Below, piece after piece: positions 16,547 through 26,021 of a stretch of DNA of 64,000 nt. Under the pieces are notes generated by a model. That model ran no database searches. It saw only the letters and a list, made by a program, of their open reading frames with translations, and was not told where the DNA came from. The DNA is from Salinithrix halophila (GTDB taxonomy: Bacteria; Bacillota; Bacilli; Thermoactinomycetales; DSM-45169), in contig NZ_JBHSAP010000018.1 of NCBI RefSeq assembly GCF_042650125.1, forward strand, positions 124,001 to 188,000, written 5' to 3'. The translations under genes and the position numbers were made by a program. Within the stretch, counting starts at the first letter, position 1, and every line of letters begins with the position of its first letter.

Positions 16547-19500
16547 ATGGCCGTGACAGCGGTAAAACAGAAACGTTGGGTCGAGGTGCTGAAACGAGCC
16601 GAGATCCCCGCTGAAGTGGCGGATCGCCACTTTCAGGGTGCGTATATCGAGAAAGTGAAAGTAAGCCGGAAAAAGAAGCGTTGGACGTTTTATCTGGAAC
16701 TCGCTGAACCGGTGCCGCCGAATGTATGGTTTGCCGTGCAGAAGAAGGTAAAAGAGGCTTTCCAACCGGTGGTCGAGGTCCAGTTTGTCGTCCGTTACCG
16801 GCAAGCGGATCTTGCTCAATTGGCGGAGATGTACTGGCAGTGGATTCGTAAACAGACGGCGGAGAAGGTTTCCCCGTCAGCCGCCGGCTGGTTGGCGCGG
16901 GCGAACTGGAGTTTGGAAGGGGAGTCGTTGACGCTTATTTTTCCCAATCAGGTTATGGCCAAGATGGCAGTGGCCAAACAGATGGACCAGGTGGTCAGCT
17001 CCCTGTTTCAGGAGATCTCTGGGACACGGATCCAGGTGGCCCTTACCTTTGATCAGGGTGAAGATGCGCGCGATAAGTTTCTGGAAGAACGGAAAGAAGC
17101 CGAACGGCAGCTGGTGGAACAAGCAATAAATTCTCTGGAGGAAGCAGAGCCACCACCGGAGGAGGAGAAACCTACGGGTCCGCTGGCCATCGGGTATGAT
17201 TTTCGGGATGAGCCGATTTTGATCAAGGAGATTACCGATGAAGAGCGGCGGGTTTGTATCAAAGGGACTGTGTTCAAGGCCGAAATCCGGGAGCTGCGGA
17301 GCGGGCGCACCCTCCTTACGTTTAATGTGACGGATTACAGTGATTCGATCGCGGTCAAAGTTTTTGCCCGGGATAAGGAGGACGCAGCCACCCTCGCCCA
17401 AGTGAAAGATGGGATGTGGGTCACCCTGCGGGGATCGGTTCAGTTTGACACGTTTGCCCGGGATTTGGTCTTGATGGCCAATGATTTAAGGGAAGTGGAG
17501 CCTTACCGGCGGGAGGACACGGCCCCGGAAAAACGGGTGGAACTCCATCTTCACACGGCGATGAGCGCTATGGATGGGGTATACGAGCCGGAGGATATGG
17601 TGAAGCGGGCTGCCCAGTGGGGCCACCCGGCGGTGGCGATTACGGATCATGGGGTGTTGCAGGCATATCCCGATGCCTACGCTGCCGGACAAAAACATGG
17701 CATTAAAGTTATTTTTGGCGTGGAAGCTTTTGTAGTGGATGATGGGGTACCGATCGTAATGAACGCGGCTCCCCGAGAGTTGAAGACGGACACCTATGTC
17801 GTCTTTGATGTGGAAACGACAGGGCTGTCAGCGGTCCATGACGAGATCATCGAACTGGCAGCGGTGAAGGTGAAAGATGGGGAGATCATCGACCGTTTCG
17901 AATCTTTCGTGAATCCCCACCGTAAACTAAGCGCAATGATCACCGAATTGACCAGCATCACGGATGATATGGTCAAGGACGCCCCGGAGTTGGCAGACGT
18001 GCTTCCCCGCTACCTCGAATTTATCGAAGGAAGCGTCCTCGTTGCTCACAACGCCCGTTTCGACATGGGCTTTCTCCAGATGGCCTGCAAAAAGACAGAC
18101 CGAGACCCTGTGGAAAATCCGGTGATCGATACCCTGGAACTGGGCCGTCTGATGTATCCCCGGCTAAAAAACCATCGCCTCAATACGCTCTGTAAACAAT
18201 TTGACATTGACCTTACCCAGCACCACCGAGCTATTTATGACGCCGAAGCAACCGGGTATCTCTTGTGGAAGATGATTGCTGATTGCGTCGAACGGAATAT
18301 GCTTCGTCTCGATCAGCTCAATGATTTTACTGGGGAGCGGGATCTTTCCCGTCTCCGCCCCTTCCACGCGATCATCCTGGTTGAGAACTATACGGGGCTT
18401 AAAAATCTTTATCGACTGGTGTCCAAATCCCATCTGGAGTATTTCCATCGAACTCCCCGAATTCCTCGCAGTCTCCTAATGAAATATCGGGAGGGTCTCA
18501 TCCTCGGTTCAGGCTGTGAGAAAGGGGAGTTATACGAGGCGGCACTACAGAAATCACGGGAGCAGGTGGAAGAGATCGCCGGTTTCTATGATTATCTTGA
18601 AATCCAGCCGGTTGAAATCAATCAGCACCTGGTGGAGAAAGAGATCGTGGAGAACCCGGAGCGCCTGAGGGAGGCCAACCGGCTACTCGTGGAAATTGGG
18701 GAAAAGCTGGGCAAACCGGTGGTGGCTACCGGGAATGCCCACTACCTGGATGAGTGGGATGCTACTTACCGCAGTATTCTTGCTTTTAACCAAACCGGAG
18801 GATTCCGCAACCGGGGCCCCCTTCCCAGAGCCCATTTCCGCACCACAGAGGAAATGTTGGAGGAGTTCGCCTATCTCGGGGAGGAGAAGGCCAAGGAAGT
18901 GGTCATCCACAACCCGCTCCTAATCGCTGAAAGGGTCGAGGAAATGAAGCCTTTTCCCGATGATCTTCATACCCCGATTATTGAAGGCGCTGATGAGGAG
19001 CTGCGCCGGATATGCTATGAGACGGCGGAAGGGCTCTATGGAAACCCTTTGCCGGAAATCGTGGAAAAGCGCTTGGAGAAGGAACTGGGGAGTATCATTA
19101 AACACGGGTTTGCTGTGATCTACCTCATTTCTCACAAGCTGGTGACCAAATCCTTGGAGGATGGTTATTTGGTCGGTTCCAGGGGTTCCGTAGGGTCATC
19201 CTTTGTGGCAACGATGAGTCATATCACCGAAGTGAACCCCCTTCCGCCCCATTACATGTGCGGAGAGTGTCAATACAGTGAGTTTATAGCCGACGGTTCT
19301 ATCGCTTCCGGGTTCGACCTACCAGATAAGGATTGTCCAGAGTGCGGTACCCGAATGAAAAAAGACGGCCATGATATCCCCTTTGAGACCTTCCTCGGAT
19401 TTAAAGGGGACAAGGTGCCTGATATCGATCTCAATTTTTCCGGAGAATACCAACCCCGTGCCCATAAATATACGGAGGAACTCTTCGGAAAAGAGTATGT

Positions 19501-20839
19501 TTACCGAGCGGGTACCATTTCTACCGTTGCTCAAAAGACCGCTTTCGGCTACGTGAAGAAATATGAAGAGGAAAAAGAACACCAGTGGCGGGGAGCCGAA
19601 ATCGACCGCATGGTGGAAGGATGCTCCGGAGTGAAACGGACCACCGGTCAGCACCCCGGCGGTCTGATGGTCATCCCTCAGAACAAAGACGTATTCGATT
19701 TTACGCCGATCCAGCGCCCCGCCGATGATGTTAAGTCAGAGACGATCACCACGCACTTCGATTATCATGCCATTAGCGGGCGGCTTCTTAAGCTGGATAT
19801 TCTGGGCCACGATGATCCGACGGTGATCCGGATGCTACAGGATCTCACGGGGATTGATCCCAAAACGATTCCCGTGGATGATCCCGGAGTGATGAAGTTG
19901 TTTTCCGGAACGGAATCCCTGGGGGTCACGCCCGATGAAATCGGCACGGTCACTGGTACGTTGGGCATCCCCGAATTTGGAACCCGTTTTGTCCGCCAGA
20001 TGTTGGAGGACACGAAACCAACTACCTTTGGTGAGTTGGTACGCATCTCTGGCCTTTCCCATGGCACGGATGTCTGGCTAAACAATGCTCAGGATTTAGT
20101 CCGCTCGAAGACCGCCGTTCTGGCTGAGGTGATTTCCACCCGGGACGATATTATGATTTATCTCATCTATAAAGGGATGGAGCCCTCCATCGCCTTTAAA
20201 CTGATGGAAAAAGTGCGAAAAGGAAAAGGTTTGACCGACGAAGAGGCGGAATTGATGCGGAGCCACGACGTTCCTCAATGGTATATCGATTCCTGCCGTA
20301 AGATTAAGTACATGTTTCCCAAAGCTCACGCTGTCGCTTATGTGTTGATGGCCGTACGGATTGCCTGGTTCAAGGTGCACCGTCCCATTGAATACTACGC
20401 TACTTACTTTACGGTCCGTGCCGACGATTTTGATGTAGAAGTGGTGTTGAAAGGGGCCGACGCGGTGAAGAAGACGATCCAGGAGGTCGAGGAGAAGGGC
20501 GTGACAGCTAGTCCCAAAGAGAAGGGGCTCTTGACGGTGTTGGAATCTGTCAGGGAAGTGCTTGCACGGGGCTTGAAGTTTCGGAAAGTGGACCTCTACC
20601 ATTCTCATGCCACGCACTTCATCGTCGATGGAGATAGCCTGATCCCACCTTTTTCCTCCGTGGCGGGCATCGGCGCCAACGCCGCTCGCAACATCGTTGA
20701 AGCGCGGGAAGGCGGGGAATTTCTCTCCATTGAAGACCTCTCCAAGCGGAGTCGGATTTCCAGTGCGGTCGTGGATGTCCTCCGTCGTCTCGGGTGTTTG
20801 GAGGGCCTGCCCGAGAGCAATCAGCTGTCCCTTTTCTGA
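16547..20839 (+). CDS. polC: DNA polymerase III alpha subunit, Gram-positive PolC type
   Basis: PolC is the main replicative polymerase of low-GC Gram-positives with built-in 3'-5' proofreading. The 1430-residue protein shows, in order, an N-terminal domain, an OB fold (about 230-320), a PHP domain starting VELHLHTAMSAMDG (about 331) split by a DEDDh exonuclease (FDVETTGLSAVHDEIIELAA, about 420-590), the polymerase core with GSRGSVGSSFVATM and catalytic DIDLNF (about 961), a zinc-binding segment with CGECQ and CPECG, and a C-terminal clamp-binding QLSLF as the last five residues. ATG is preceded by GGGGGGAACGG. Full length. Confidence 0.98.
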   Translation: MAVTAVKQKRWVEVLKRAEIPAEVADRHFQGAYIEKVKVSRKKKRWTFYLELAEPVPPNVWFAVQKKVKEAFQPVVEVQFVVRYRQADLAQLAEMYWQWIRKQTAEKVSPSAAGWLARANWSLEGESLTLIFPNQVMAKMAVAKQMDQVVSSLFQEISGTRIQVALTFDQGEDARDKFLEERKEAERQLVEQAINSLEEAEPPPEEEKPTGPLAIGYDFRDEPILIKEITDEERRVCIKGTVFKAEIRELRSGRTLLTFNVTDYSDSIAVKVFARDKEDAATLAQVKDGMWVTLRGSVQFDTFARDLVLMANDLREVEPYRREDTAPEKRVELHLHTAMSAMDGVYEPEDMVKRAAQWGHPAVAITDHGVLQAYPDAYAAGQKHGIKVIFGVEAFVVDDGVPIVMNAAPRELKTDTYVVFDVETTGLSAVHDEIIELAAVKVKDGEIIDRFESFVNPHRKLSAMITELTSITDDMVKDAPELADVLPRYLEFIEGSVLVAHNARFDMGFLQMACKKTDRDPVENPVIDTLELGRLMYPRLKNHRLNTLCKQFDIDLTQHHRAIYDAEATGYLLWKMIADCVERNMLRLDQLNDFTGERDLSRLRPFHAIILVENYTGLKNLYRLVSKSHLEYFHRTPRIPRSLLMKYREGLILGSGCEKGELYEAALQKSREQVEEIAGFYDYLEIQPVEINQHLVEKEIVENPERLREANRLLVEIGEKLGKPVVATGNAHYLDEWDATYRSILAFNQTGGFRNRGPLPRAHFRTTEEMLEEFAYLGEEKAKEVVIHNPLLIAERVEEMKPFPDDLHTPIIEGADEELRRICYETAEGLYGNPLPEIVEKRLEKELGSIIKHGFAVIYLISHKLVTKSLEDGYLVGSRGSVGSSFVATMSHITEVNPLPPHYMCGECQYSEFIADGSIASGFDLPDKDCPECGTRMKKDGHDIPFETFLGFKGDKVPDIDLNFSGEYQPRAHKYTEELFGKEYVYRAGTISTVAQKTAFGYVKKYEEEKEHQWRGAEIDRMVEGCSGVKRTTGQHPGGLMVIPQNKDVFDFTPIQRPADDVKSETITTHFDYHAISGRLLKLDILGHDDPTVIRMLQDLTGIDPKTIPVDDPGVMKLFSGTESLGVTPDEIGTVTGTLGIPEFGTRFVRQMLEDTKPTTFGELVRISGLSHGTDVWLNNAQDLVRSKTAVLAEVISTRDDIMIYLIYKGMEPSIAFKLMEKVRKGKGLTDEEAELMRSHDVPQWYIDSCRKIKYMFPKAHAVAYVLMAVRIAWFKVHRPIEYYATYFTVRADDFDVEVVLKGADAVKKTIQEVEEKGVTASPKEKGLLTVLESVREVLARGLKFRKVDLYHSHATHFIVDGDSLIPPFSSVAGIGANAARNIVEAREGGEFLSIEDLSKRSRISSAVVDVLRRLGCLEGLPESNQLSLF

Positions 20840-20861
20840 GCGGGGAAAGCCCAGAGGGAAA

Positions 20862-20891
20862 TTGCATGGCAAGGGTTGGTTGTGGTATAAT
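20862..20891 (+). promoter_or_regulatory. Sigma-A promoter of the rimP-nusA-infB operon
   Basis: TTGCAT (20862-20867) and a perfect TATAAT (20886-20891) are separated by 18 bp, with an extended -10 TG at 20883-20884. It lies about 115 bp ahead of rimP, at the position of the main nusA operon promoter in B. subtilis. Confidence 0.75.
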
Positions 20892-20927
20892 CTTTTTGGC
20901 TATACTGAAAGGTGAATGTCCGGCCGA

Positions 20928-20953
20928 AAAGAGTGGGTTGTCGCCCACTCTTT
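20928..20953 (+). promoter_or_regulatory. Attenuator-like hairpin in the rimP-nusA leader
   Basis: AAAGAGTGGG (20928-20937) pairs perfectly with CCCACTCTTT (20944-20953) around a 6-nt loop; the downstream sequence is TTTCCCTTTG, a broken U-tract. B. subtilis NusA represses its own operon through NusA-dependent termination in the leader, and weak U-tracts are typical of NusA-dependent sites. Function here is inferred from position and structure. Confidence 0.55.
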
Positions 20954-21007
20954 CCCTTTGTATCCGATTTTTGGGAGTCGAGCCCGACGTTGAAGGAGGG
21001 ACATGGA

Positions 21008-21469
21008 TTGAGTCGCAAAGTGATTGAGGCTGTGGAAGAATTGGCTGTTCCGATCCTGGAAGAAGAAGGGTTGGAATTGTACGATACGGAATTCATAAAG
21101 GAAGGAAAGAACTGGTTCCTTCGTGTGTATATTGAACGACCGGAGGGGAAAGTGGACCTCGATGATTGCAGCCGGGTCAGCGAGCGGCTCAGCACCGAAC
21201 TGGACCGGGTGGATCCTGTGACAGGCGGCTACTTCCTTGAAGTCTCTTCTCCCGGCGCGGAACGGCCTCTTAAGAAGGAGTCCCATTTCCGGAATGCCGT
21301 CGGCAACCGGATTTTCATTACCACATACGAACCGATCGACGGGAATAAGAAGTTCGAAGGTGAACTCCTCGAATACACCGGAGAAAGCCTCGTTCTGGAT
21401 GTGGAGGGGAACCGAGTGGTGGTCCCGACGGACAAAGTGGCGAAAGCAAGACGGGTGCTTGTGTTTTAA
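21008..21469 (+). CDS. rimP: Ribosome maturation factor RimP
   Basis: RimP assists 30S subunit maturation. The 153-residue protein has the expected N-terminal domain with LELYDTEFIKEGKNWFLRVY and DLDDCSRVSERLSTELD, then FLEVSSPGAERPLK and the small SH3-like C-terminal domain. I chose TTG 21008, with GGAGGG 7 nt upstream. The frame is open back to 20912 but would run through the leader hairpin. It heads the operon rimP-nusA-rnpM-rplGA-infB. Confidence 0.94.
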   Translation: MSRKVIEAVEELAVPILEEEGLELYDTEFIKEGKNWFLRVYIERPEGKVDLDDCSRVSERLSTELDRVDPVTGGYFLEVSSPGAERPLKKESHFRNAVGNRIFITTYEPIDGNKKFEGELLEYTGESLVLDVEGNRVVVPTDKVAKARRVLVF

Positions 21470-21490
21470 TCGAAGGGAGGAGAAGTGACG

Positions 21491-22678
21491 ATGAATGCAG
21501 AGTTCATCGAAGCCCTCAGCCAGTTGGAGAAGGAAAAGGGCATCAGCAAAGAGGTGTTGATCGAAGCGATCGAAGCCGCTTTGATTTCGGGGTATAAACG
21601 AAATTTCCACTCGGCGCAGAACGTTCGCGTGGACATCGACCGGGATTCTGGCCGGGTTCGCGTCTTTGCGCGCAAAACCGTCGTGGAGGAAGTGATGGAT
21701 CCCCGTCTGGAGATCTCCCTGGACGCGGCTCAGGAGATCAGCCCTTCTTATGAACTCGACGATATCGTCGAAATCGAGGTGACACCGGCTGATTTCGGTC
21801 GCATCGCTGCACAGACGGCGAAACAGGTTGTTACCCAACGTATCCGGGAAGCGGAACGAAGCATCATCTACGAAGAGTTTGTTGATAGGGAAGAAGATAT
21901 TGTCACGGGGGTCGTGCAGCGTTCCGACAACCGGAATTATTATATCGATTTGGGGCGAGTGGAAGCCCTTCTCCCCCACGCCGAGACGATGCCGGGGGAG
22001 CGGTTCAAACACAATGATCGGGTGAAAGCCTATATTACCCGGGTGGAGAAATCCACCAAGGGACCGCAGGTATTTGTCTCACGCACGCATCCTGGGTTGC
22101 TGAAGCGCCTTTTCGAACTTGAGGTGCCAGAGATTTACGAGGGGATTGTTGAAATCCGCTCCGTCGCCAGGGAAGCAGGCCATCGTTCCAAAATTGCCGT
22201 CGCTACCCGAGATGAGCAAGTGGACCCCGTCGGGGCCTGTGTCGGTCACCGGGGGATGCGGGTGCAGACCGTGGTTAACGAATTGCGGGGGGAAAAGATC
22301 GACATCGTCCGCTGGTCCGAAGAACCGGTGGAATTCGTCTCTAACGCCCTCAGCCCCTCAAAGGTGGTCAGTGTCGATATCAAAGAAGAAGAGAAAGTGG
22401 CTCGGGTTGTCGTACCGGATCACCAACTTTCCCTAGCTATCGGCAAAGAAGGGCAAAATGCCCGCCTTGCCGCCAAACTGACGGGTTGGAAGATCGATAT
22501 CAAGAGCGAATCGGAAGCGGTTAAAACGGCAGAAGAGGAGCCTGAGTCGGAAGAAGCTACGGCGGAATCGGAATGGATCGAGGACCACGAGGTCGTGACG
22601 GGGGATGCCGCTGAGCAGGAAGCCGATGTCGCCGATGAGACGGAAGCCACTGGCGAGACCGGTTCCGGCGGAACGTAA
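21491..22678 (+). CDS. nusA: Transcription termination/antitermination factor NusA
   Basis: NusA binds RNA polymerase and nascent RNA and strengthens pausing and intrinsic termination. The 395-residue protein has the N-terminal polymerase-binding domain, an S1 domain at about 135-200 (GVVQRSDNRNYYIDLG), and KH1 and KH2 at about 205-340 (VGACVGHRGMRVQTVVNEL, LAIGKEGQNARLAAKLTG). A 50-residue Glu-rich acidic tail follows, with no gamma-proteobacterial repeat domains. ATG 21491 has AGGAG 8 nt upstream. Confidence 0.97.
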   Translation: MNAEFIEALSQLEKEKGISKEVLIEAIEAALISGYKRNFHSAQNVRVDIDRDSGRVRVFARKTVVEEVMDPRLEISLDAAQEISPSYELDDIVEIEVTPADFGRIAAQTAKQVVTQRIREAERSIIYEEFVDREEDIVTGVVQRSDNRNYYIDLGRVEALLPHAETMPGERFKHNDRVKAYITRVEKSTKGPQVFVSRTHPGLLKRLFELEVPEIYEGIVEIRSVAREAGHRSKIAVATRDEQVDPVGACVGHRGMRVQTVVNELRGEKIDIVRWSEEPVEFVSNALSPSKVVSVDIKEEEKVARVVVPDHQLSLAIGKEGQNARLAAKLTGWKIDIKSESEAVKTAEEEPESEEATAESEWIEDHEVVTGDAAEQEADVADETEATGETGSGGT

Positions 22679-22705
22679 ATCCATCCCCACGAGGAGGTGG
22701 TCGGA

Positions 22706-22984
22706 TTGAAAACACGCAAAGTCCCGATGCGGAAATGTGTCGCATCCCAGGAGATGTTCCCCAAAAAAGAGCTAATCCGGGTTGTCCGCACCCCAGAAGA
22801 GGAAATCCTTATCGATCCTACCGGGAAAAAGTCGGGCCGAGGGGCCTATCTGTGTGCGAAGTCCGAGTATGTGGAACTGGCGAAAAAGCGTAAGGCCCTT
22901 GATCGGGCTCTCAAGACCAAAGTGGGCGACGAGCTCTACCAACGCCTGTATGATTACATCGAGACGGGTAAGCTGGATGGATAA
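22706..22984 (+). CDS. rnpM: RnpM (YlxR) RNA-binding protein
   Basis: A 92-residue YlxR-family protein starting KTRKVPMRKCVASQEMFPKK with the conserved RGAYLC motif. The B. subtilis homologue binds RNase P RNA and modulates RNase P. TTG 22706 has GAGGAGG 8 nt upstream; GTG 22697 would sit directly on that site. It overlaps the next gene by 8 nt. Confidence 0.9.
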   Translation: MKTRKVPMRKCVASQEMFPKKELIRVVRTPEEEILIDPTGKKSGRGAYLCAKSEYVELAKKRKALDRALKTKVGDELYQRLYDYIETGKLDG

Positions 22985-23411
22985 GCTGTATCAGTTGTTG
23001 GGATTGGCGACTCGGGCAGGGAAGCTGGTATCCGGTGAGGAACAGGTTCTAAAAGTCATCCGGTCCGGAAAGGCCCACTTGGTTCTACTCACCGAGGACG
23101 CCTCACCCAACGCAAAAAAGAAAATCGCGGACAAATGTTCCACATATCAGGTCCCGTTGTCCATTGTAGGTTCCCGCCAAATGTTGGGGAGAGCGGTCGG
23201 CAAAGTGGAACGGGTGGTTATAGCCGTTACCGACCCGGGATTCTCCAAGTCGATGCGGAACCGGATTCAAGTAATTGACGGGGGTGAACGATTTGTCGAA
23301 GATCCGAGTCTACGAGTACGCAAAAAAAATGAATATGAGCAGCAAAGAAGTCATCACCATCCTAAAAAGAATGAACATGTCGGTCAACAACCACATGAGC
23401 GTGATGGATGA
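22977..23411 (+). CDS. rplGA: YlxQ / L7Ae-family ribosomal protein, with long overlap into infB
   Basis: Residues 1-100 are a normal YlxQ protein of the L7Ae/L30e kink-turn RNA-binding family: LLGLATRAGKLVSGEEQVLK and LVLLTEDASPNAKKKIADKC. The B. subtilis protein ends at about residue 100, soon after VAVTDQGF, but here VIAVTDPGF is followed by another 40 or so residues before a stop at 23411. The last 119 nt overlap the start of infB in another frame, so the tail is encoded by infB DNA. Either the overlap is real or a base error hides the true stop. Translation probably couples to rnpM through the overlapping ATG. Confidence 0.8.
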   Translation: MDKLYQLLGLATRAGKLVSGEEQVLKVIRSGKAHLVLLTEDASPNAKKKIADKCSTYQVPLSIVGSRQMLGRAVGKVERVVIAVTDPGFSKSMRNRIQVIDGGERFVEDPSLRVRKKNEYEQQRSHHHPKKNEHVGQQPHERDG

Positions 23412-25605
23412 GGAAATGGTGAATCAAGTGGAGAAATTCTTTAAAGAAGTAAAGCAGGGGGCGGAGAAAACGGAACCGAAAACGATGAAACAGAAGCAGG
23501 GGAATGGCCGTCAGGAAAAGCCGAAAAATGAGGCTCCTAAACGGGATGGCCAGCAGGGGAAACAACGGAGTCAACAAGGACAGGGGCAGAATAAGCCCCG
23601 TAGTGGTCAGCCGAACCGGGGAGGACAACAAACCGGTACCGGCGGTAGTCAACAATCCCGGAACCAAGGACCGGGCAATCGGGGCGGTAATAAGCCCCAG
23701 GGTACCGACAATCGCGGCGGAGGCCGCAATAACAATAACCGGGGAAAAGGCGGCGGCAAAAACTTTGGCGGCGGAAACCGTGGCGGTCGCGGTGGACGTC
23801 GCGGCGGACGTTCGCAAAATCGTCGGTCGCAAGCTCCGAAACAGGCACCGGTGCTGCCCACCGAAATCGTTGTAAGCGGTCCGATGACCGTGGGTGACCT
23901 GGCGAAACTTTTGCGTCGGGAAGCATCCGAAGTGATCAAGAAACTGATTAGTCTGGGTACGATGGCCACCATCAACCAGGAGATCGACGTGGAAACCATC
24001 ACCCTGGTTGCCGGTGAATTCGGCGCCAAAGTGGACTTCAAAGAGCTGGTCGACGAATCCGCTTTTGAGGATTTCGAAGAGCAAGACGATCCGAAGGATA
24101 TGAAAGAACGCCCGCCGGTCGTGACCATCATGGGGCATGTCGACCACGGGAAGACGACACTGTTGGACACCATCCGCCATACCAAGGTAACTGCGGGCGA
24201 AGCCGGCGGTATTACTCAGCACATCGGGGCTTATCAGGTGGAGGCTAACGGCAAGAAAATCACCTTCCTGGATACCCCGGGCCACGCTGCTTTCACAACG
24301 ATGCGTGCCCGAGGTGCACAAGTGACAGATATCACGATTCTGGTGGTAGCTGCCGATGATGGGGTCATGCCCCAGACGGTGGAAGCGATCAACCACGCCA
24401 AGGCGGCAGAGGTGCCGATCATTGTGGCGGTTAATAAAATGGATAAACCGGAAGCCAATCCTGACCGGGTGAAACAGCAGCTTTCCGAACACGGGCTCCT
24501 TCCCGAAGAATGGGGCGGGGATACTATCTTTGTACCGGTCTCTGCTGTTCAGGGTGAAGGGATTGAAGACCTGCTCGAAATGGTTCTACTGGTATCCGAA
24601 GTGCAGGAATATCAAGCGAACCCCGACAAGCGTGCCCGGGGCGTGGTCATCGAGGCTGAGTTGGATAAAGGCCGTGGTGCCGTCGCTACCGTCTTGGTGC
24701 AGAATGGCACCCTGAAGGTGGGGGATGCCATGGTTGCTGGCCCTTATTTCGGGAAAGTTCGGGCCATGGTCAACGACCGCGGTCAGCGGGTCAAAACCGC
24801 GGGTCCTTCCACCCCGGTTGAAATCTTGGGGTTGGCCGATGTTCCAGAAGCGGGAGATCCTTTTATCACCTATGAAGATGAGAAAAAAGCGCGGGATGTT
24901 GCCGCTGCACGGGAAGAGAAAAAACGGCAAGCCGAGATGGGTGCTTCCAGTCGTGTCACCTTGGATGATCTGTTTAAGCAAATCCAGGAAGGCGACGTAA
25001 AAGACATCAATCTCATCATCAAGGCGGATGTGCAGGGTTCTGCAGAAGCTTTGCGAGGCTCTCTGGAAAAAATTGATGTCCAGGGTGTGCGGGTCAACAT
25101 TATCCATTCGGGAGCGGGAGCGATCACCGAATCTGACGTTTCCCTGGCTTCCGCTTCCAATGCAATCATCATCGGCTTCAACGTTCGGCCCGAGCCGAAT
25201 GCTCGGACGACTGCGGAGCAAGAAAAGGTGGACATCCGACTGCATCGGGTGATCTATAATGTGATCGAAGAGATTGAATCGGCCATGAAGGGCATGTTGG
25301 ATCCCGAATACCGTGAGAAAATTGTGGGTCGGGCCGAAGTGCGGCAAACCTTTAAAGTATCGAAGGTCGGCACCATCGCCGGTTGCTATGTGACCGAAGG
25401 TAAAATTGTCCGCGATGGCAAAGCCCAGTTGATCCGGGACGGTGTCGTCATCCATGAAGGGGATATCGATACCCTGAAACGGTTTAAGGATGATGCCAAA
25501 GAAGTGGCTCAGGGATACGAGTGCGGCGTTACGCTGGAAAACTACAATGATATCAAGGAAGGCGACGTCATCGAAGTCTTCATCATGGAAGAAGTGGAAC
25601 GGTAA
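23293..25605 (+). CDS. infB: Translation initiation factor IF-2
   Basis: IF-2 is the GTPase that places initiator tRNA on the ribosome. The N-terminus MSKIRVYEYAKKMNMSSKE matches B. subtilis IF-2 and supports the TTG start at 23293 with GGGGGTGA upstream. Residues about 55-195 form a linker extremely rich in Gly, Asn, Gln and Arg. The GTPase domain begins near 280 with GHVDHGKTT; DTPGH and NKMD follow, then the beta-barrel and C-terminal domains. Total 770 residues. Its start lies inside the extended YlxQ frame. Confidence 0.97.
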   Translation: MSKIRVYEYAKKMNMSSKEVITILKRMNMSVNNHMSVMDEEMVNQVEKFFKEVKQGAEKTEPKTMKQKQGNGRQEKPKNEAPKRDGQQGKQRSQQGQGQNKPRSGQPNRGGQQTGTGGSQQSRNQGPGNRGGNKPQGTDNRGGGRNNNNRGKGGGKNFGGGNRGGRGGRRGGRSQNRRSQAPKQAPVLPTEIVVSGPMTVGDLAKLLRREASEVIKKLISLGTMATINQEIDVETITLVAGEFGAKVDFKELVDESAFEDFEEQDDPKDMKERPPVVTIMGHVDHGKTTLLDTIRHTKVTAGEAGGITQHIGAYQVEANGKKITFLDTPGHAAFTTMRARGAQVTDITILVVAADDGVMPQTVEAINHAKAAEVPIIVAVNKMDKPEANPDRVKQQLSEHGLLPEEWGGDTIFVPVSAVQGEGIEDLLEMVLLVSEVQEYQANPDKRARGVVIEAELDKGRGAVATVLVQNGTLKVGDAMVAGPYFGKVRAMVNDRGQRVKTAGPSTPVEILGLADVPEAGDPFITYEDEKKARDVAAAREEKKRQAEMGASSRVTLDDLFKQIQEGDVKDINLIIKADVQGSAEALRGSLEKIDVQGVRVNIIHSGAGAITESDVSLASASNAIIIGFNVRPEPNARTTAEQEKVDIRLHRVIYNVIEEIESAMKGMLDPEYREKIVGRAEVRQTFKVSKVGTIAGCYVTEGKIVRDGKAQLIRDGVVIHEGDIDTLKRFKDDAKEVAQGYECGVTLENYNDIKEGDVIEVFIMEEVER

Positions 25606-25608
25606 ACC

Positions 25609-25890
25609 ATGGTTATCGGGGTCCTGGAGTGCCGGTGCCGTATCCCGGGAGCCCATTCCCTCAAGGAGAAACGCCGGGCTGTCAAAAGCGGCCTAGAGCG
25701 TATCCGGCACCGGTTTAACCTATCCGCTGCCGAGACGGGGTCCCAAGACGACCGACAGTTTGCCGTCCTCGCTGTAGGCGGAGTGGCCAGTGACAAACGG
25801 ATTTTGGAGCGGGAGTTGACATTGGCCCTCAACCTGCTGGAGAATAACGAAGCATTAGAGATTATCGAGGCCGAGATTTCTTTCCTATAA
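25609..25890 (+). CDS. ylxP: YlxP-like protein (DUF503)
   Basis: The 93-residue protein begins MVIGVLECRCRIPGAHSLKE, the typical DUF503 start, a small ferredoxin-like fold. The B. subtilis homologue has been linked to ribosome maturation and sits in the same place between infB and rbfA. ATG follows the infB stop by 3 nt, with AAGAAGTGGAACGG as a weak binding site inside infB, so coupling is likely. Confidence 0.88.
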   Translation: MVIGVLECRCRIPGAHSLKEKRRAVKSGLERIRHRFNLSAAETGSQDDRQFAVLAVGGVASDKRILERELTLALNLLENNEALEIIEAEISFL

Positions 25891-26021
25891 TACTGGGTGG
25901 AGGCCCAATGTGTCCTTCTCTTAGCATTTAAATCCGGGACGAAGAGGTTTCTCTCTCAACCCCGGTATACATCCCGAAAGAATACAGGAAAGCGAATCGG
26001 GTCGAACAGGAGGTGTCGTCG

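Noticed and set aside
20900..22012. Minus-strand open frame of 370 codons
   Set aside because: Antisense to rimP and nusA, which are unmistakable; the product resembles no protein and lacks a start context.
23362..24492. Minus-strand open frame of 376 codons
   Set aside because: Antisense to infB; its length reflects the repetitive Gly/Asn linker codons.
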